Both the position numbers and the translations under genes were made by a program. A DNA stretch of 25,428 nt from Entrophospora sp. SA101 (taxonomy: Eukaryota > Glomeromycota > Glomeromycetes > Entrophosporales > Entrophosporaceae): assembly GCA_958430865.1 (NCBI GenBank), contig CAUDNR010000130.1:7358-32785 (forward strand). The letters are read 5' to 3'. Within the stretch, counting starts at the first letter, position 1. Every line of letters starts with the position of its first letter. Positions 1 to 8,454 of the stretch are shown here, piece by piece. The notes beneath the pieces are model-generated. The model did no database searches. It saw only the letters and a list, made by a program, of their open reading frames with translations, and was not told the origin of the DNA.

Positions 1-492
1 TATTGAGAAATAATCTGAGGTTTGAAGTGAAAAAGTAATACCGTTTTTGAATAGCCGTGAATTCATGTAGAGAAGACCTTTCGATATGAAAAAGTATTCA
101 TTAGAAAGCTTTAATGGAGTACTTTCATTTTAGTCTAACAACAAAATTCGAGTTAATTATAAAAATAACGAGATATTTTAAAAAAAATTCATATGACACG
201 AATTTCAAATTTATTTTCACATATAGAAAAGCAGCCTCAGGGAAATGTCACACAACTAATAAATTCCATATGTTTTATGCGGAAACAAAAACATACCCTT
301 TCAGTATGTCATAAATTTCGTATGTTTTATGCAGAAACAAAAACGTACCCTTTCAGTATGTCACACATTCCGCACCTATTTCGCACCTTGTGTTAAATTT
401 TAAAAAGTGCAAACTTTTCAAACCATATAATAAATACATTAATTCCATATTTATTTTTTTAGAACGTACTTTACATACGGAAATTCCGTATG
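1..492. other. Intergenic / LINE 3' flank, no gene
   Basis: AT-rich sequence without a convincing gene. Short open frames here are built from a 52-base direct duplication (260-363) and are not coding-like. The 3' untranslated part of the minus-strand LINE must lie somewhere in this stretch, but I could not fix its end: no clear poly-A (poly-T on this strand) tail or target-site duplication is visible next to the ORF2 stop. Confidence 0.5.
260..363. repeat. 52-base tandem duplication
   Basis: Two direct copies with period 52 (260-311 and 312-363), each running from TAAATT through a TATGTTTTATGC core and AACAAAAAC to CCCTTTCAGTATGTCA. They differ at only a few positions. Fragments of the same vocabulary (TTCCGTATGT, TGTCACAC) recur just outside, at 246-253 and 473-493, so the duplication may be part of a larger degraded repeat or of the LINE 3' region. 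Confidence 0.7.
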
Positions 493-493
493 T
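473..493. repeat. Perfect 10-base-arm palindrome at LINE ORF2 end
   Basis: ACATACGGAA and TTCCGTATGT flank a single A at 483, giving a perfect inverted repeat. Its last base is the first base of the minus-strand ORF2 stop triplet (493-495), so the palindrome lies immediately 3' of the ORF2 coding sequence. A 3'-end stem could serve recognition by the element's own reverse transcriptase, as in some LINE families; that role is only a guess. Confidence 0.6.
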
Positions 494-3400
494 TATTTTT
501 TATAGGGTCTTAATTGGTCAAGGAACATTATCAATCTATTTTTTAATGGTGCTGTATTTTTGTAATATGATTCTTTAAGAATTGTGTATAAAGGTGTATT
601 GCCTTCTTTGATTGAGAAGGATTCTTCATTATGATGTTTGATGTTTATGTGATTTTGTTGCATTAAATTTAATTCTGCTGCTATTAGATCATTTTTTAAT
701 TTTTTGGAAGATAGCCAATCATTCCATGATTTAATAGATAAAGGTGAATGGGGAATCCATATTTCTGTTTGTAATTGATGCAATCTTATTTCTATTATTT
801 TTCCCAGTGTATTTGGATTGTTGATTTTTGTAAACAAACTGTTAATATGACACTGACTTTGGTGATGGTGTAAATCTATTAAATTATATAATTTTTTATT
901 TGATAAGTTTAGGTTTGGGGTATCTTTTGATATACCTAATCTATTTTTAAATAATTTCCTGTATGGTTTCATCATATCATTTGCTTCATTTGGTGTTAGA
1001 ACAGTTGTTTGCAATTTATATTCAATTTTAGGTAAAACCACACTGTTGAATATATATACAAGTTGCTTGTCTGTTAATCTTTTATATTTCATAATATTAA
1101 CTGTTTTATATATTTCTTGTTTAACTTGGTTTTTGACATATTTTTTGTTTTGATCCAAATTAAACCAGACACCTAAAAAACGAAATGATTCTTTAGCCCC
1201 TGTTGCTTTAATTTTGGTATTATTGTTTAATATAATTTCTTCGCCTGACTTGCATTGGTTTGATATTAACATGTATTTATTCTTATTAACCTTGATGTTA
1301 TTGATTTCATAAAATTCATCAGCAATTTTCATGTAATTCTCTATTCCAAGTTTTGACTTTGATATTAGATTGCTATCATCCATGTATGTTAGATTATTAA
1401 TTTTATGTTCTATTTTGTTTATTGTTTTATCATCTAAGTTGTTTATCCATGTGTGATTGATAGAATATGCTTCTGTTACATTATTGTTTAATTCACACAG
1501 CAAAGGATCATAGTAAATTACCCATAAGAGAGGTGATATAACTTCTCCTTGATCAATTCCCACAAGGATTTGATAAGGATCAGTATTACCATATTGTGTG
1601 ATCACAGTATTAGTTCTTCTTGAAAATAAGTTGATAATGAATTTCCTGCACAAGGGTGGTAATTTAATCCTTTCCATGGCTTTGTTTAACATGTTAATGT
1701 TAACGCAGTCATAGGCCTTGCTAATGTCTTGACAGAGTATCCATATTTCTTGATTTTTGTTTTTAGTATCATGAATAATGTTTTCTAATATATGTATAGG
1801 ATCGTAACATGAACCACCTGGTAAACCTGCATAATTTCCACCTTTAAGTATTTTCTTTTTTGCTAAGATCATTGATAACCTTTGGTAAACAAGCTTGACT
1901 AAACCTTTACGTACTGTTTCAAGTAGAGTTATTGGTCGTGTATTTTTTAGTTGGCCCTCCCATTCTTGTGGTTTGGGTATTGGGTATATTACTGCTTCCC
2001 TCCATTCATTTGGAATGTCACCACATTTAAGGCATGCACAAACTAATCTCCATACTGCTTTATTAATATTTTGTCCTGCATTTTTAATCATTTCATTTGT
2101 GATTTTTGATGGACCAGCAGCCTTATTGTTAGGTAAGCTTTTGACAAGTTTGTACCATTCTTCAAATGTAGGTGGTTGCATTATATATTTATACCATTTG
2201 TCATTGATAAAATTTAAAGGTTCACATTGTCTTTTCCACTTTTCATTTATTTGTATTTCTTGATTTGGTGGAACCCTGTCAATTTTTTGAAAGTGTTCAT
2301 TAACTTGGTTTTTAATAGTACTAGAATTGGTTATAAGCTCTAGGCCATCTTTTGTTTCAATCATTATTTTATCCAGGGTTATCTTACGTTTGCTTCTCTC
2401 AAGACATGATGAAATAAATTTTCCTTTTTCTAAGTTAAAGTTGTTGCATCTTTTTAATGAGAAAAACTTTATTTGTGCTTCTCTCCACTTATCTTCTTCT
2501 ATTTGGCATAGAGTGTATAATAATTTATGTATTTGCTTGATATCTTTTTTTATTTGTTTTATGTTTCCATTGTGTATTCTTTCTTGTATTTGAAGTTCTT
2601 CAAATTTACCATTATTGATGATATTATTTAAAATCTTTATGTCTTTATTCCATTCAGTCTGAGAAGGTATTTTGTCATTGTAAATTTTTATGTTGTTGAA
2701 TTTAATTAAAATTTTGTTAACCTTCCTGAGATAGCTATAATTTTTGATCAATTCTTTTGATTTAATGTCTTTGAATGATTCTGATACCCATCGTTTTGGA
2801 ATTGTTTTTTCAGCTGTTTTGATGAGAGTATTTCTTACTGCATCCCACATTCTATTCAGATCATGATGACCAGGATTTTCAGGAAATTTAAATTTATTCA
2901 TTTGAGAGTCTTTCCATAAGCTGTCACTTGTTTCAGCATATTTTAACCAGTCTTCTTCTTTCATGTTGTCAAAAGAAAATACTTGTCTTCTCATTTGTTT
3001 CCTTTTTATATTAGCTTCCTTTGTATTAAAAATAATATTATTTTTGTGTAAGTATGTTATGACCATTCTATGGTCAGAAGAATATAGTGGCGATTTCCAT
3101 GTCTCACAGAAAAAAACTTCATCTAGCATATTATTTGGCATCCATATGAGATCTATCCTACTTGTACTATTGTTGTTCTTCCATGTATAACATTTGTCAT
3201 CTTCTATGTTTGTATGAATGTCAATATAATTTTTATTTTGTAAAAATTTGATAAGATGGTATTTTCTATCTATTTTTTTATTGTTCATTCTATCTAGTTC
3301 TAATTTATCAGGATCTGCATTAAAATCACCAATTATTATATTACTGTAATTATTTTTTTTTCCTTCTTCTATTATTGAAATTGTTTCATTTTCAGTTTGT

Positions 3401-3876
3401 AATCTTTCTTTCCTGTCCCACTCTGTAGACGTTGATGAATTTATGTATACATTTATAATTCTAATTTTTTGGTGAGGCAAAAATAAATCTGCATAAATTA
3501 TTCTACCATTTGATTCTTTGACCTTTTGGACATATATTGATATTGATTTTTTAATCATGAGCCCCACACCAGAACTAGTTGGACTTTTATCATTTGAACT
3601 CCACCACACCTCAAAATCATTATTTTTCAATGCATGTGATGCAACTTTTTTGCTCATTTTAGTTTCTGTTATTCCAACTATATTTATATTTTTTAATTTT
3701 AGTGTTTCTAATAATTGTTTTTGTTTAACTGGATTTGATAATCCTTGTATATTTTGAGTTGCTATTGTAATTAATTGTTCATTATCATTATGATTAATTG
3801 TTTTATAATTTTCTCTATTAATGTCATTATTGTTGTAAATAATGATATTATTATTATTATTGTTTATTGCACTCAT
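493..3876 (-). CDS. LINE ORF2: APE endonuclease + reverse transcriptase
   Basis: ORF2 polyprotein (1127 aa) of a non-LTR retrotransposon; it nicks target DNA and copies the element RNA at the nick. After an Asn-rich leader, an exonuclease-endonuclease-phosphatase domain spans about residues 35-275, with QNIQG (N42), ITETK (E71), GDFNAD (D184, N186), SRIDLIW (D242) and SSDHR (D268, H269). The reverse transcriptase spans about 560-910: NKAAGPS (584-590), RPITLLE, GLPGGS, motif A QDISKAYD (D717), the QGEVISPLLW motif, catalytic YMDD (831-834) and FRFLGVWF (899-906). No RNase H domain is evident in the remaining ~215 residues. The frame is uninterrupted with all catalytic residues in place, so it may be functional. 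The start overlaps the end of ORF1 by 20 bases in another frame. The clade is not assigned: APE domain plus gag-like ORF1 suggests an L1/Tx1-like or related lineage. Confidence 0.95.
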   Translation of the reverse strand: MSAINNNNNNIIIYNNNDINRENYKTINHNDNEQLITIATQNIQGLSNPVKQKQLLETLKLKNINIVGITETKMSKKVASHALKNNDFEVWWSSNDKSPTSSGVGLMIKKSISIYVQKVKESNGRIIYADLFLPHQKIRIINVYINSSTSTEWDRKERLQTENETISIIEEGKKNNYSNIIIGDFNADPDKLELDRMNNKKIDRKYHLIKFLQNKNYIDIHTNIEDDKCYTWKNNNSTSRIDLIWMPNNMLDEVFFCETWKSPLYSSDHRMVITYLHKNNIIFNTKEANIKRKQMRRQVFSFDNMKEEDWLKYAETSDSLWKDSQMNKFKFPENPGHHDLNRMWDAVRNTLIKTAEKTIPKRWVSESFKDIKSKELIKNYSYLRKVNKILIKFNNIKIYNDKIPSQTEWNKDIKILNNIINNGKFEELQIQERIHNGNIKQIKKDIKQIHKLLYTLCQIEEDKWREAQIKFFSLKRCNNFNLEKGKFISSCLERSKRKITLDKIMIETKDGLELITNSSTIKNQVNEHFQKIDRVPPNQEIQINEKWKRQCEPLNFINDKWYKYIMQPPTFEEWYKLVKSLPNNKAAGPSKITNEMIKNAGQNINKAVWRLVCACLKCGDIPNEWREAVIYPIPKPQEWEGQLKNTRPITLLETVRKGLVKLVYQRLSMILAKKKILKGGNYAGLPGGSCYDPIHILENIIHDTKNKNQEIWILCQDISKAYDCVNINMLNKAMERIKLPPLCRKFIINLFSRRTNTVITQYGNTDPYQILVGIDQGEVISPLLWVIYYDPLLCELNNNVTEAYSINHTWINNLDDKTINKIEHKINNLTYMDDSNLISKSKLGIENYMKIADEFYEINNIKVNKNKYMLISNQCKSGEEIILNNNTKIKATGAKESFRFLGVWFNLDQNKKYVKNQVKQEIYKTVNIMKYKRLTDKQLVYIFNSVVLPKIEYKLQTTVLTPNEANDMMKPYRKLFKNRLGISKDTPNLNLSNKKLYNLIDLHHHQSQCHINSLFTKINNPNTLGKIIEIRLHQLQTEIWIPHSPLSIKSWNDWLSSKKLKNDLIAAELNLMQQNHINIKHHNEESFSIKEGNTPLYTILKESYYKNTAPLKNRLIMFLDQLRPYKK

Positions 3877-5524
3877 TATTTATTGTTGATGAGTGTATAT
3901 ATCCTTGGGTGTCATCATCATCAGAAGATGATGAATCTAATATTTCGTCTTCTTGATGATTAAGTATTAGCATGGATGTTATTTGATTTAACTTGTCTTC
4001 TATTTTTCCCATTTGGTTTGAAACCTCAAGTTGTTTTTGTTTAACACATTCTAACTCATCACTTGATGATGATGATGATGATGATGTATTTGGTCGCCTC
4101 CTTTTATTATTATTTGAGGAGTCATTTTTATTATTTGTTCTTGTTTGATTTAAAGAGGGAGTGGATTGTTGTGGGATATTTTCGTTATTTTTAATATTCA
4201 GTGGATTATGAGTGGAATTATTTAAAATTGGTAAGTTGATTCCTGTGGTAGTCTCCATGAATTTTATTTTTTTGTTAATATCATTGATATTTTCATTAAT
4301 TTGTGTAATATCTTTTTTTAAAGTATTGATTATATCCAGCAATCTATTAAAGTTGTCTTCCCCAATTTTTGTAATTGGTTTAGGAATATTGTTTGTTTGT
4401 TTTTTTGTTTGTTGCTTTGCTATATCAGCATATGTTTTTGATTTGGTTTCTTTTGGTTTGAATGGAATATGAAATTTTTTATATAAACCATTGAATTTTT
4501 GTTTTTTCATCTGTTTTTCTTTTCTGTCTGCTTTTTCCTCACATTTAGCAGCAAGATGTTCTGGGGATCCACAAATATGGCATGTTTTAGCATTTATAGT
4601 AGTCCAAAATAGCTCTTTTTCTCTTAGTGCATAATTTGTGTGCATTGCATTAGCCATCAATTCCTCATTTTCAAATGCTACATAAGCAATTCTTGTTCTG
4701 ATATATGAGTTTTTGTTTCTGGCAAGAAAACAAGTTTTTCCACCAACAGCAGTGATAACGTCTTCAAGATCATAAGATGTAGTACCAAAAGGAATATTAG
4801 TCAGTTTAAGAACATGACAGTTCCTCTGCTGATAAAACTTTTGATAATCTTTATATGGATAGATTCTCATACTATCTTTAAAATATGAAACTGACCATGT
4901 ATTCTGTAGTTCAATTATTGTATTTTCACTTTTAAAAGTTATTAACGCAGTGTACCACATTCCACTAGGTCTCATAGAAATTGTCTCAACTTCTCCAAAT
5001 TTGTTAAAAATATTTTTAATTATGTCCTTTTTTGCATTTAAAGGGATATCCATAATTTTGATAGTTCTCTGTTGCCAATCTAAATTTTCGTTTCTTTTAA
5101 TTATTTTTTCAAACTTGTAATCATTATTTTCTAATATATTTTTTAAACAAGCTTTATCTGCAGACTCTTTGTTCTTGAAAGTAGCAACTACTCTCTTCTT
5201 TCCAGCAATGAAAATATACTTAACACCAATTATATTACTTGCATCATCAATAATGTGATATGCATTTTTAATTTTTTCATCAGGTTTTTTTCCAGGCAAA
5301 TTTTCTGCCAATATTGAAACTTCGTATCGTTTTTTTGATTCTATTTTGACCCATACTTCTTTCTTGTTTGAGGGTATTTCATTTGAATTATCTTCATTGT
5401 TATTTGTTTCTTCAGTATCATGACAAGAATTTTCTTTGTTTTCATCTATATCTATATCCATTAGGGGAGTTGAATTTTCATTTCTATCTTTATTTACTTT
5501 TTTTTCTTTTTTTTTTGTTACCAT
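3857..5524 (-). CDS. LINE ORF1: RRM and CCHC nucleic-acid-binding protein
   Basis: ORF1 protein (555 aa), the RNA-binding partner that packages LINE RNA. The N terminus is Lys/Asp/Glu-rich. Two RRM-like folds are suggested at about 153-225 (TIKIMDIP as strand 1) and 237-311 (LKLTNIPFG as strand 1; IAYVAFEN as the RNP1-like strand). A gag-type zinc knuckle CX2CX4HX4C follows at C315, C318, H323 and C328. Residues ~388-425 have coiled-coil character, and a poly-Ser run (481-488) is encoded by a GAT/ATC microsatellite (4065-4085 on this strand). The start lies only 21 bases from the apparent element 5' end (5545). The stop is inside ORF2, 17-20 bases past its ATG. A second copy at 8452-10347 differs by only a handful of residues, implying recent activity. 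ORF1 with RRM plus CCHC is known from plant and other L1-type elements. Confidence 0.93.
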   Translation of the reverse strand: MVTKKKEKKVNKDRNENSTPLMDIDIDENKENSCHDTEETNNNEDNSNEIPSNKKEVWVKIESKKRYEVSILAENLPGKKPDEKIKNAYHIIDDASNIIGVKYIFIAGKKRVVATFKNKESADKACLKNILENNDYKFEKIIKRNENLDWQQRTIKIMDIPLNAKKDIIKNIFNKFGEVETISMRPSGMWYTALITFKSENTIIELQNTWSVSYFKDSMRIYPYKDYQKFYQQRNCHVLKLTNIPFGTTSYDLEDVITAVGGKTCFLARNKNSYIRTRIAYVAFENEELMANAMHTNYALREKELFWTTINAKTCHICGSPEHLAAKCEEKADRKEKQMKKQKFNGLYKKFHIPFKPKETKSKTYADIAKQQTKKQTNNIPKPITKIGEDNFNRLLDIINTLKKDITQINENINDINKKIKFMETTTGINLPILNNSTHNPLNIKNNENIPQQSTPSLNQTRTNNKNDSSNNNKRRRPNTSSSSSSSSDELECVKQKQLEVSNQMGKIEDKLNQITSMLILNHQEDEILDSSSSDDDDTQGYIHSSTINNECNKQ

Positions 5525-5545
5525 TGTAAAAAAAATTTTTTTTTT
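5525..5545 (-). other. LINE 5' end: short leader with A-run/T-run
   Basis: Read on the minus strand, the element appears to begin with ten A, then eight T, then ACA and the ORF1 ATG. The second copy has the same leader with seventeen A (10359-10375). Sequence similarity between copies ends exactly at the A-run, so the leader is only about 21-28 bases. No room exists for a conventional internal promoter upstream of ORF1. Confidence 0.7.
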
Positions 5546-5821
5546 GCTGAAATTATTAATTCAGTGGAAATTTTATTATTAAAACCTTCTATTAGATCCT
5601 ATACTAATGCTAATGCTAATACTAACAGCTAATAGAATTTTGTAATGTTAATAATTCTGTTCTGTCTATTACTATTATTATTACTTAATACTATATTAAC
5701 TTATATTAACTTAATTATCTATATATATTTTTTATCCTTTCTCTAAATATGTATATATTTATAAATCTTCAGTCACTAATTTTATTAATTTGTTATTAAT
5801 ATTAATATATTCTTAATTTAC
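5546..5821. other. Intronic/intergenic AT-rich stretch 5' of the LINE
   Basis: No gene. It contains a short CTAATG/CTAATA microsatellite (about 5599-5630) and ATTATT runs. On the minus strand it would be the intron following the exon at 5822-6087, and it ends with AATTTCAG, a good 3' splice-site sequence, one base before the LINE begins. Confidence 0.5.
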
Positions 5822-6087
5822 CTGCATTGTTTCAGCAGATGCTCGTAGAATATTGCATAATCCAACAATTCCACGTGCTCCGCATTCCTTAGCAATAAGT
5901 CGAATACTGGTTAAATCTGATAATAATAACGCTTTAAGAAAAGATTCAGCAGATTTGCTGATATTTTCCTTTTCCTCTTTAATGACAGCCCTCACTATTC
6001 CCATTAAACGATTTGCTTCTTGTTCTGAAAGAAAGGTCTTTGCACGAGGAAAACTTGGACAAGGTGAGAGATTGTCCTCACGAAGGT
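5822..6087 (-). CDS. Exon of an unrecognised protein-coding gene
   Basis: A 266-base open stretch with exon signatures. On the minus strand it follows TTCTAG (acceptor) and ends in GCAG followed by GTAAAT (donor). It would encode about 88 residues, starting LREDNLSPCPSFPRAK, through FLSEQEANRLMGIVRAV and a Lys/Glu-rich segment to a helical Leu/Ala-rich end (GLCNILRASAETMQ). Codon use is much less AT-driven than the flanks and stop-free over the whole span, which supports real coding. I do not recognise the family. It lies just downstream of the two small exons at 6176-6420 on the same strand, but the splice phases I infer do not join cleanly, so one gene is possible but unproven. The downstream continuation is interrupted by the LINE. 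Confidence 0.55.
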
Positions 6088-6175
6088 CTAGAACACCCCA
6101 TCAAAGGGGGCTAAACAGAGTAAACATTAGTATGTTAATATTTAATAAATGGATAAATATTAAATAGTAAATATT

Positions 6176-6420
6176 TTACTTTTTATGTGCAGATTTATCT
6201 TTTTGAATATTTTTGATAGCCTTAACAACAGTAGTATATTCATTTTCTTTTTCATTTACGCTGAGTGAATAAAAAACGAAATTTATAATTAACTAGTGAC
6301 AAGTGGTGGTGATCGTAACCACCACCATTTTTTTAAATAAAACACTTACTTGAACCACGACTCTTCGTGATTTTTTTCGATCTTTCTTCTTTTTGGTTGC
6401 TTTTTATCTTGTTGTGGCAT
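6176..6420 (-). CDS. Small two-exon gene, basic N terminus (unknown)
   Basis: Exon 1 (6420-6350) starts MPQQDKKQPKRRKIEK, a strongly basic, nuclear-localisation-like segment, and ends before a consensus GTAAGT donor. A 89-base intron ends in CACTCAG. Exon 2 (6260-6176) continues in phase as VNEKENEYTTVVKAIKN and ends HKK-stop, giving about 51 residues. An alternative is a further splice at GTAAAA just before the stop, leading towards the exon at 5822-6087. The intron opens with a GTGGTGGT/ACCACCAC hairpin (6303-6325). A paralogous first exon and intron start occurs at 10561-10700 on the plus strand. The function is unknown; the start is the first ATG in good context. Confidence 0.5.
6303..6325. 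repeat. GTGGTGGT/ACCACCAC hairpin in intron
   Basis: Perfect 8-base arms (6303-6310 and 6318-6325) around a seven-base loop GATCGTA, next to a T-run on the plus strand. It sits about 25 bases inside the intron of the minus-strand small gene. A decayed counterpart (GTGGTTATTATTGTCAC) lies at the same place in the paralogous intron near 10660. Confidence 0.6.
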
Positions 6421-6720
6421 TGGTTTTTTTTTAAAGTGAAAGAAATTTTAATTCGTGATACTAATACGTGAGATAAGTAGAATAAAAATCTAAATGTCGT
6501 CGATCTGGGGCAAAAATGTGTAAAAATCAACAAATTGAAGTATTTCTCTTCTAAGATAACATGACCAAAATATCCACAAACAAAAAAATAACGTGATTTT
6601 TAGATCCATTAATACCATAAAATTATCTTTATTGAAAAAAAAATTTTGCATTTAATAAAAAAACAAACTTTGCTTTCGGGTATCGCTGGATTTCTTTATT
6701 GTTTCTAAATAAAAATTTGT
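6421..6720. other. AT-rich spacer, no gene
   Basis: Upstream region of the small minus-strand gene. Only short chance reading frames and A/T homopolymers are seen. Confidence 0.5.
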
Positions 6721-7200
6721 TTTCTATTATTTATAATTTTATTAAGGAATGTATTATTAATAACAGTTCAAATAAGTTGATTTCTTATAGTGGGTGGGAA
6801 ATTAGATCACAGACAACAAAGACATTGATATTAAACTATTCAAAACTTGACCACATAATTTCTTCTGTCATCATTAAGTCCTGGGAAATAATTTACAAGA
6901 GAGTTAAAATAATCTCTTGTTTTCTATTATGTATTTATAATTTTATCAAAAATTGCATCAATAATAATAACAGTTCAAATAAATTGTTACAGCAAATGCA
7001 AATTGTTAATATTAAACTTGGCCATGTAATTTCTTCTGTCATCATTAAGTCTTGGGGAATAATTTACAGGAGTTAAAATAATTTTCTTTATTTATAATTT
7101 TATTAAAGATTGTATCAATAATAATATAATTGTTTTCTTCTAGTGGGCAGGAAATTAGATCACACCAAAAGCAAGTTGTTAATATTAAAATAATTGTATG
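6721..7200. repeat. Three degenerate ~160-200-base tandem units
   Basis: Units begin near 6721, 6921 and 7084 with TTTATAATTTTAT and share CAATAATAATAACAG-like, AGTGGGTGGGAAATTAGATC (units 1 and 3) and CTTCTGTCATCATTAAGTC (units 1 and 2) blocks in the same order. The copies are unequal in length and diverged by indels, so this is an old tandem array. The 125-codon open frame across units 1 and 2 merely follows the repeat and has no protein-like composition. Confidence 0.65.
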
Positions 7201-7221
7201 ATAAATTACTTGAAAATTCAT

Positions 7222-7600
7222 TTATTGTAATTTGCTAACATTTTTATCAGCTACATCTCTTTTCATTTCTGCTGAGTATCTAGAAACCCAATTATGTATA
7301 GTTTCTACCTTGGGAATTTCATCATGAGAAAATTGGGCATTATGAACAGATTCTCCAATAAGTTCTTTATGCATATCCTCCGGTGTAAACCTTTGGCTCT
7401 TATCATAATAATACAAAGCAAAATTTTCTACTATTTAGTTTAGTTAAAATTCTCATGCCTAACCAAATAGGGTAAAATTCTGAGCCATTTTCAGTAGAAA
7501 TTTCATGCCACCAGTGATGAGCAAGAGGTCCATAGTGTAAATTAAAGTCAATTATTCCTTAAGATGCAAGTATTGGTGAAACTTCTTTATGTTTAGACAT
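7222..7600 (-). pseudogene. Broken gene of unknown family
   Basis: The minus strand holds protein-like sequence in two frames. The first part begins MSKHKEVSPILAS at 7600, meets an in-frame TAA (7559-7561), then continues as a Trp/His-rich stretch (GPLAHHWWHEIST, FYPIWLGMRILTKL). Around 7417-7436, in an A/T homopolymer, the frame shifts by one and continues as ALYYYDKSQRFTPEDMHKEL, then IPKVETIHNWVSRYSAEMKR, to a stop at 7222. Composition is clearly non-random (Trp, His, Met, acidic/basic helices). RFTPEDM followed by a helix and WVSRYS is suggestive of a small DNA- or protein-binding module, but I cannot name the family. Two lesions in 126 codons indicate a pseudogene, or one gene plus an unrecognised intron. 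Confidence 0.5.
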
Positions 7601-8454
7601 TTAAATAGAAATTTTATATTTATACAATATGTACAAAAAAAATTTTTTAATATATGAATGCAGCTAGCTATAAATTTGATTTGATATAAAAGTAGTATGT
7701 CTGATATAAAAAAAATAAAATTTGAGATATGAAAGAATAATAAAGAATTATATGGACATGTCTGGATTCAGAAAATGAGACTCTTTATTAATAGATATTA
7801 ATCCTGTTTAAAAAATATGCTGATCATCTACTTCTATCATGTATATATCTGTATGACAACAAAAATATTTATGATTACACATATCTGTCGTACAAATAAG
7901 ACAAATATATTACTATTTTAATTTTTTTTTTGTTCACATGATTGAATTTTTTTTGTTGTTTGACATGGTGAATATTTGGTCCTAAAGAAGACGACATGTT
8001 ATTTATTGATGGCGAGGTACATTATTTTTTGTTGTATTGTATTGTATTTTATTTTTTTTTATTGTTTTATAAATTTCTTTGATACACGCTTTTTTATTAT
8101 TTTGTATAATGTATATTGTTGAAATCAAGACATGGAGCAGGTCTTGTCATGTCTCTTTAGGTATTTATTATAGAAAATTCTTGATGATAATAAGTAAACG
8201 ATTGGTATTGTTTTGCTTTTTATAATCAACATTAATAATTTTAATATTATAATTACAAGATGTCAAAGGATAAAGAAGGGAAAATTAAAGATGGAGAAGA
8301 GAAACAATTCATTATGTAATGTTTGATTATCGGAAATTTACAGACGTCAAGCCACACACACTACCTTAAACACTTTACAGTCATTCTTGCATCCTCCTCG
8401 TGTTCAAAAGGCTAATCTTGACCTGCACCTCTCAATGATATGATAATGCAATTA
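7601..8454. other. 850-base AT-rich stretch, no gene seen
   Basis: No coding-like frame over this stretch. It contains A/T homopolymers and a TTGTATTGTATTGTATTTTATT run (about 8031-8053). The right end, just before the LINE copy, has no poly-A/T tail or recognisable retrotransposon 3' end. Confidence 0.5.

Larger units (their letters stand above)
493..5545 (-). mobile_element. Apparently intact LINE retrotransposon
   Basis: Body of the non-LTR element: 5' leader, ORF1 and ORF2, all open. The 3' limit is at least the ORF2 stop at 493 and probably extends to an undetermined point in 1-492. I found no target-site duplication by eye. Because the frames are undamaged and a near-identical partial copy lies 2.9 kb away, the family has moved or been copied recently. 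Confidence 0.85.

Noticed and set aside
1..600. Search for target-site duplication of the full-length LINE
   Set aside because: The sequence next to the 5' end (GCTGAAATTATTAATTC) has no convincing match in 1-492, so I did not call a 3' boundary.
4212..4472. Identical 86-codon hydrophobic plus-strand frame antisense to ORF1 in both LINE copies (also 9035-9295)
   Set aside because: Its identity between copies is explained by the near-identity of the copies themselves, and its hydrophobic composition follows from reading Lys/Asn-rich ORF1 backwards.
6699..7076. 125-codon plus-strand frame
   Set aside because: It runs across two degenerate tandem repeat units and repeats the same peptide words (YNFIK, SSVIIKSW); there is no protein-like conservation or splice context.
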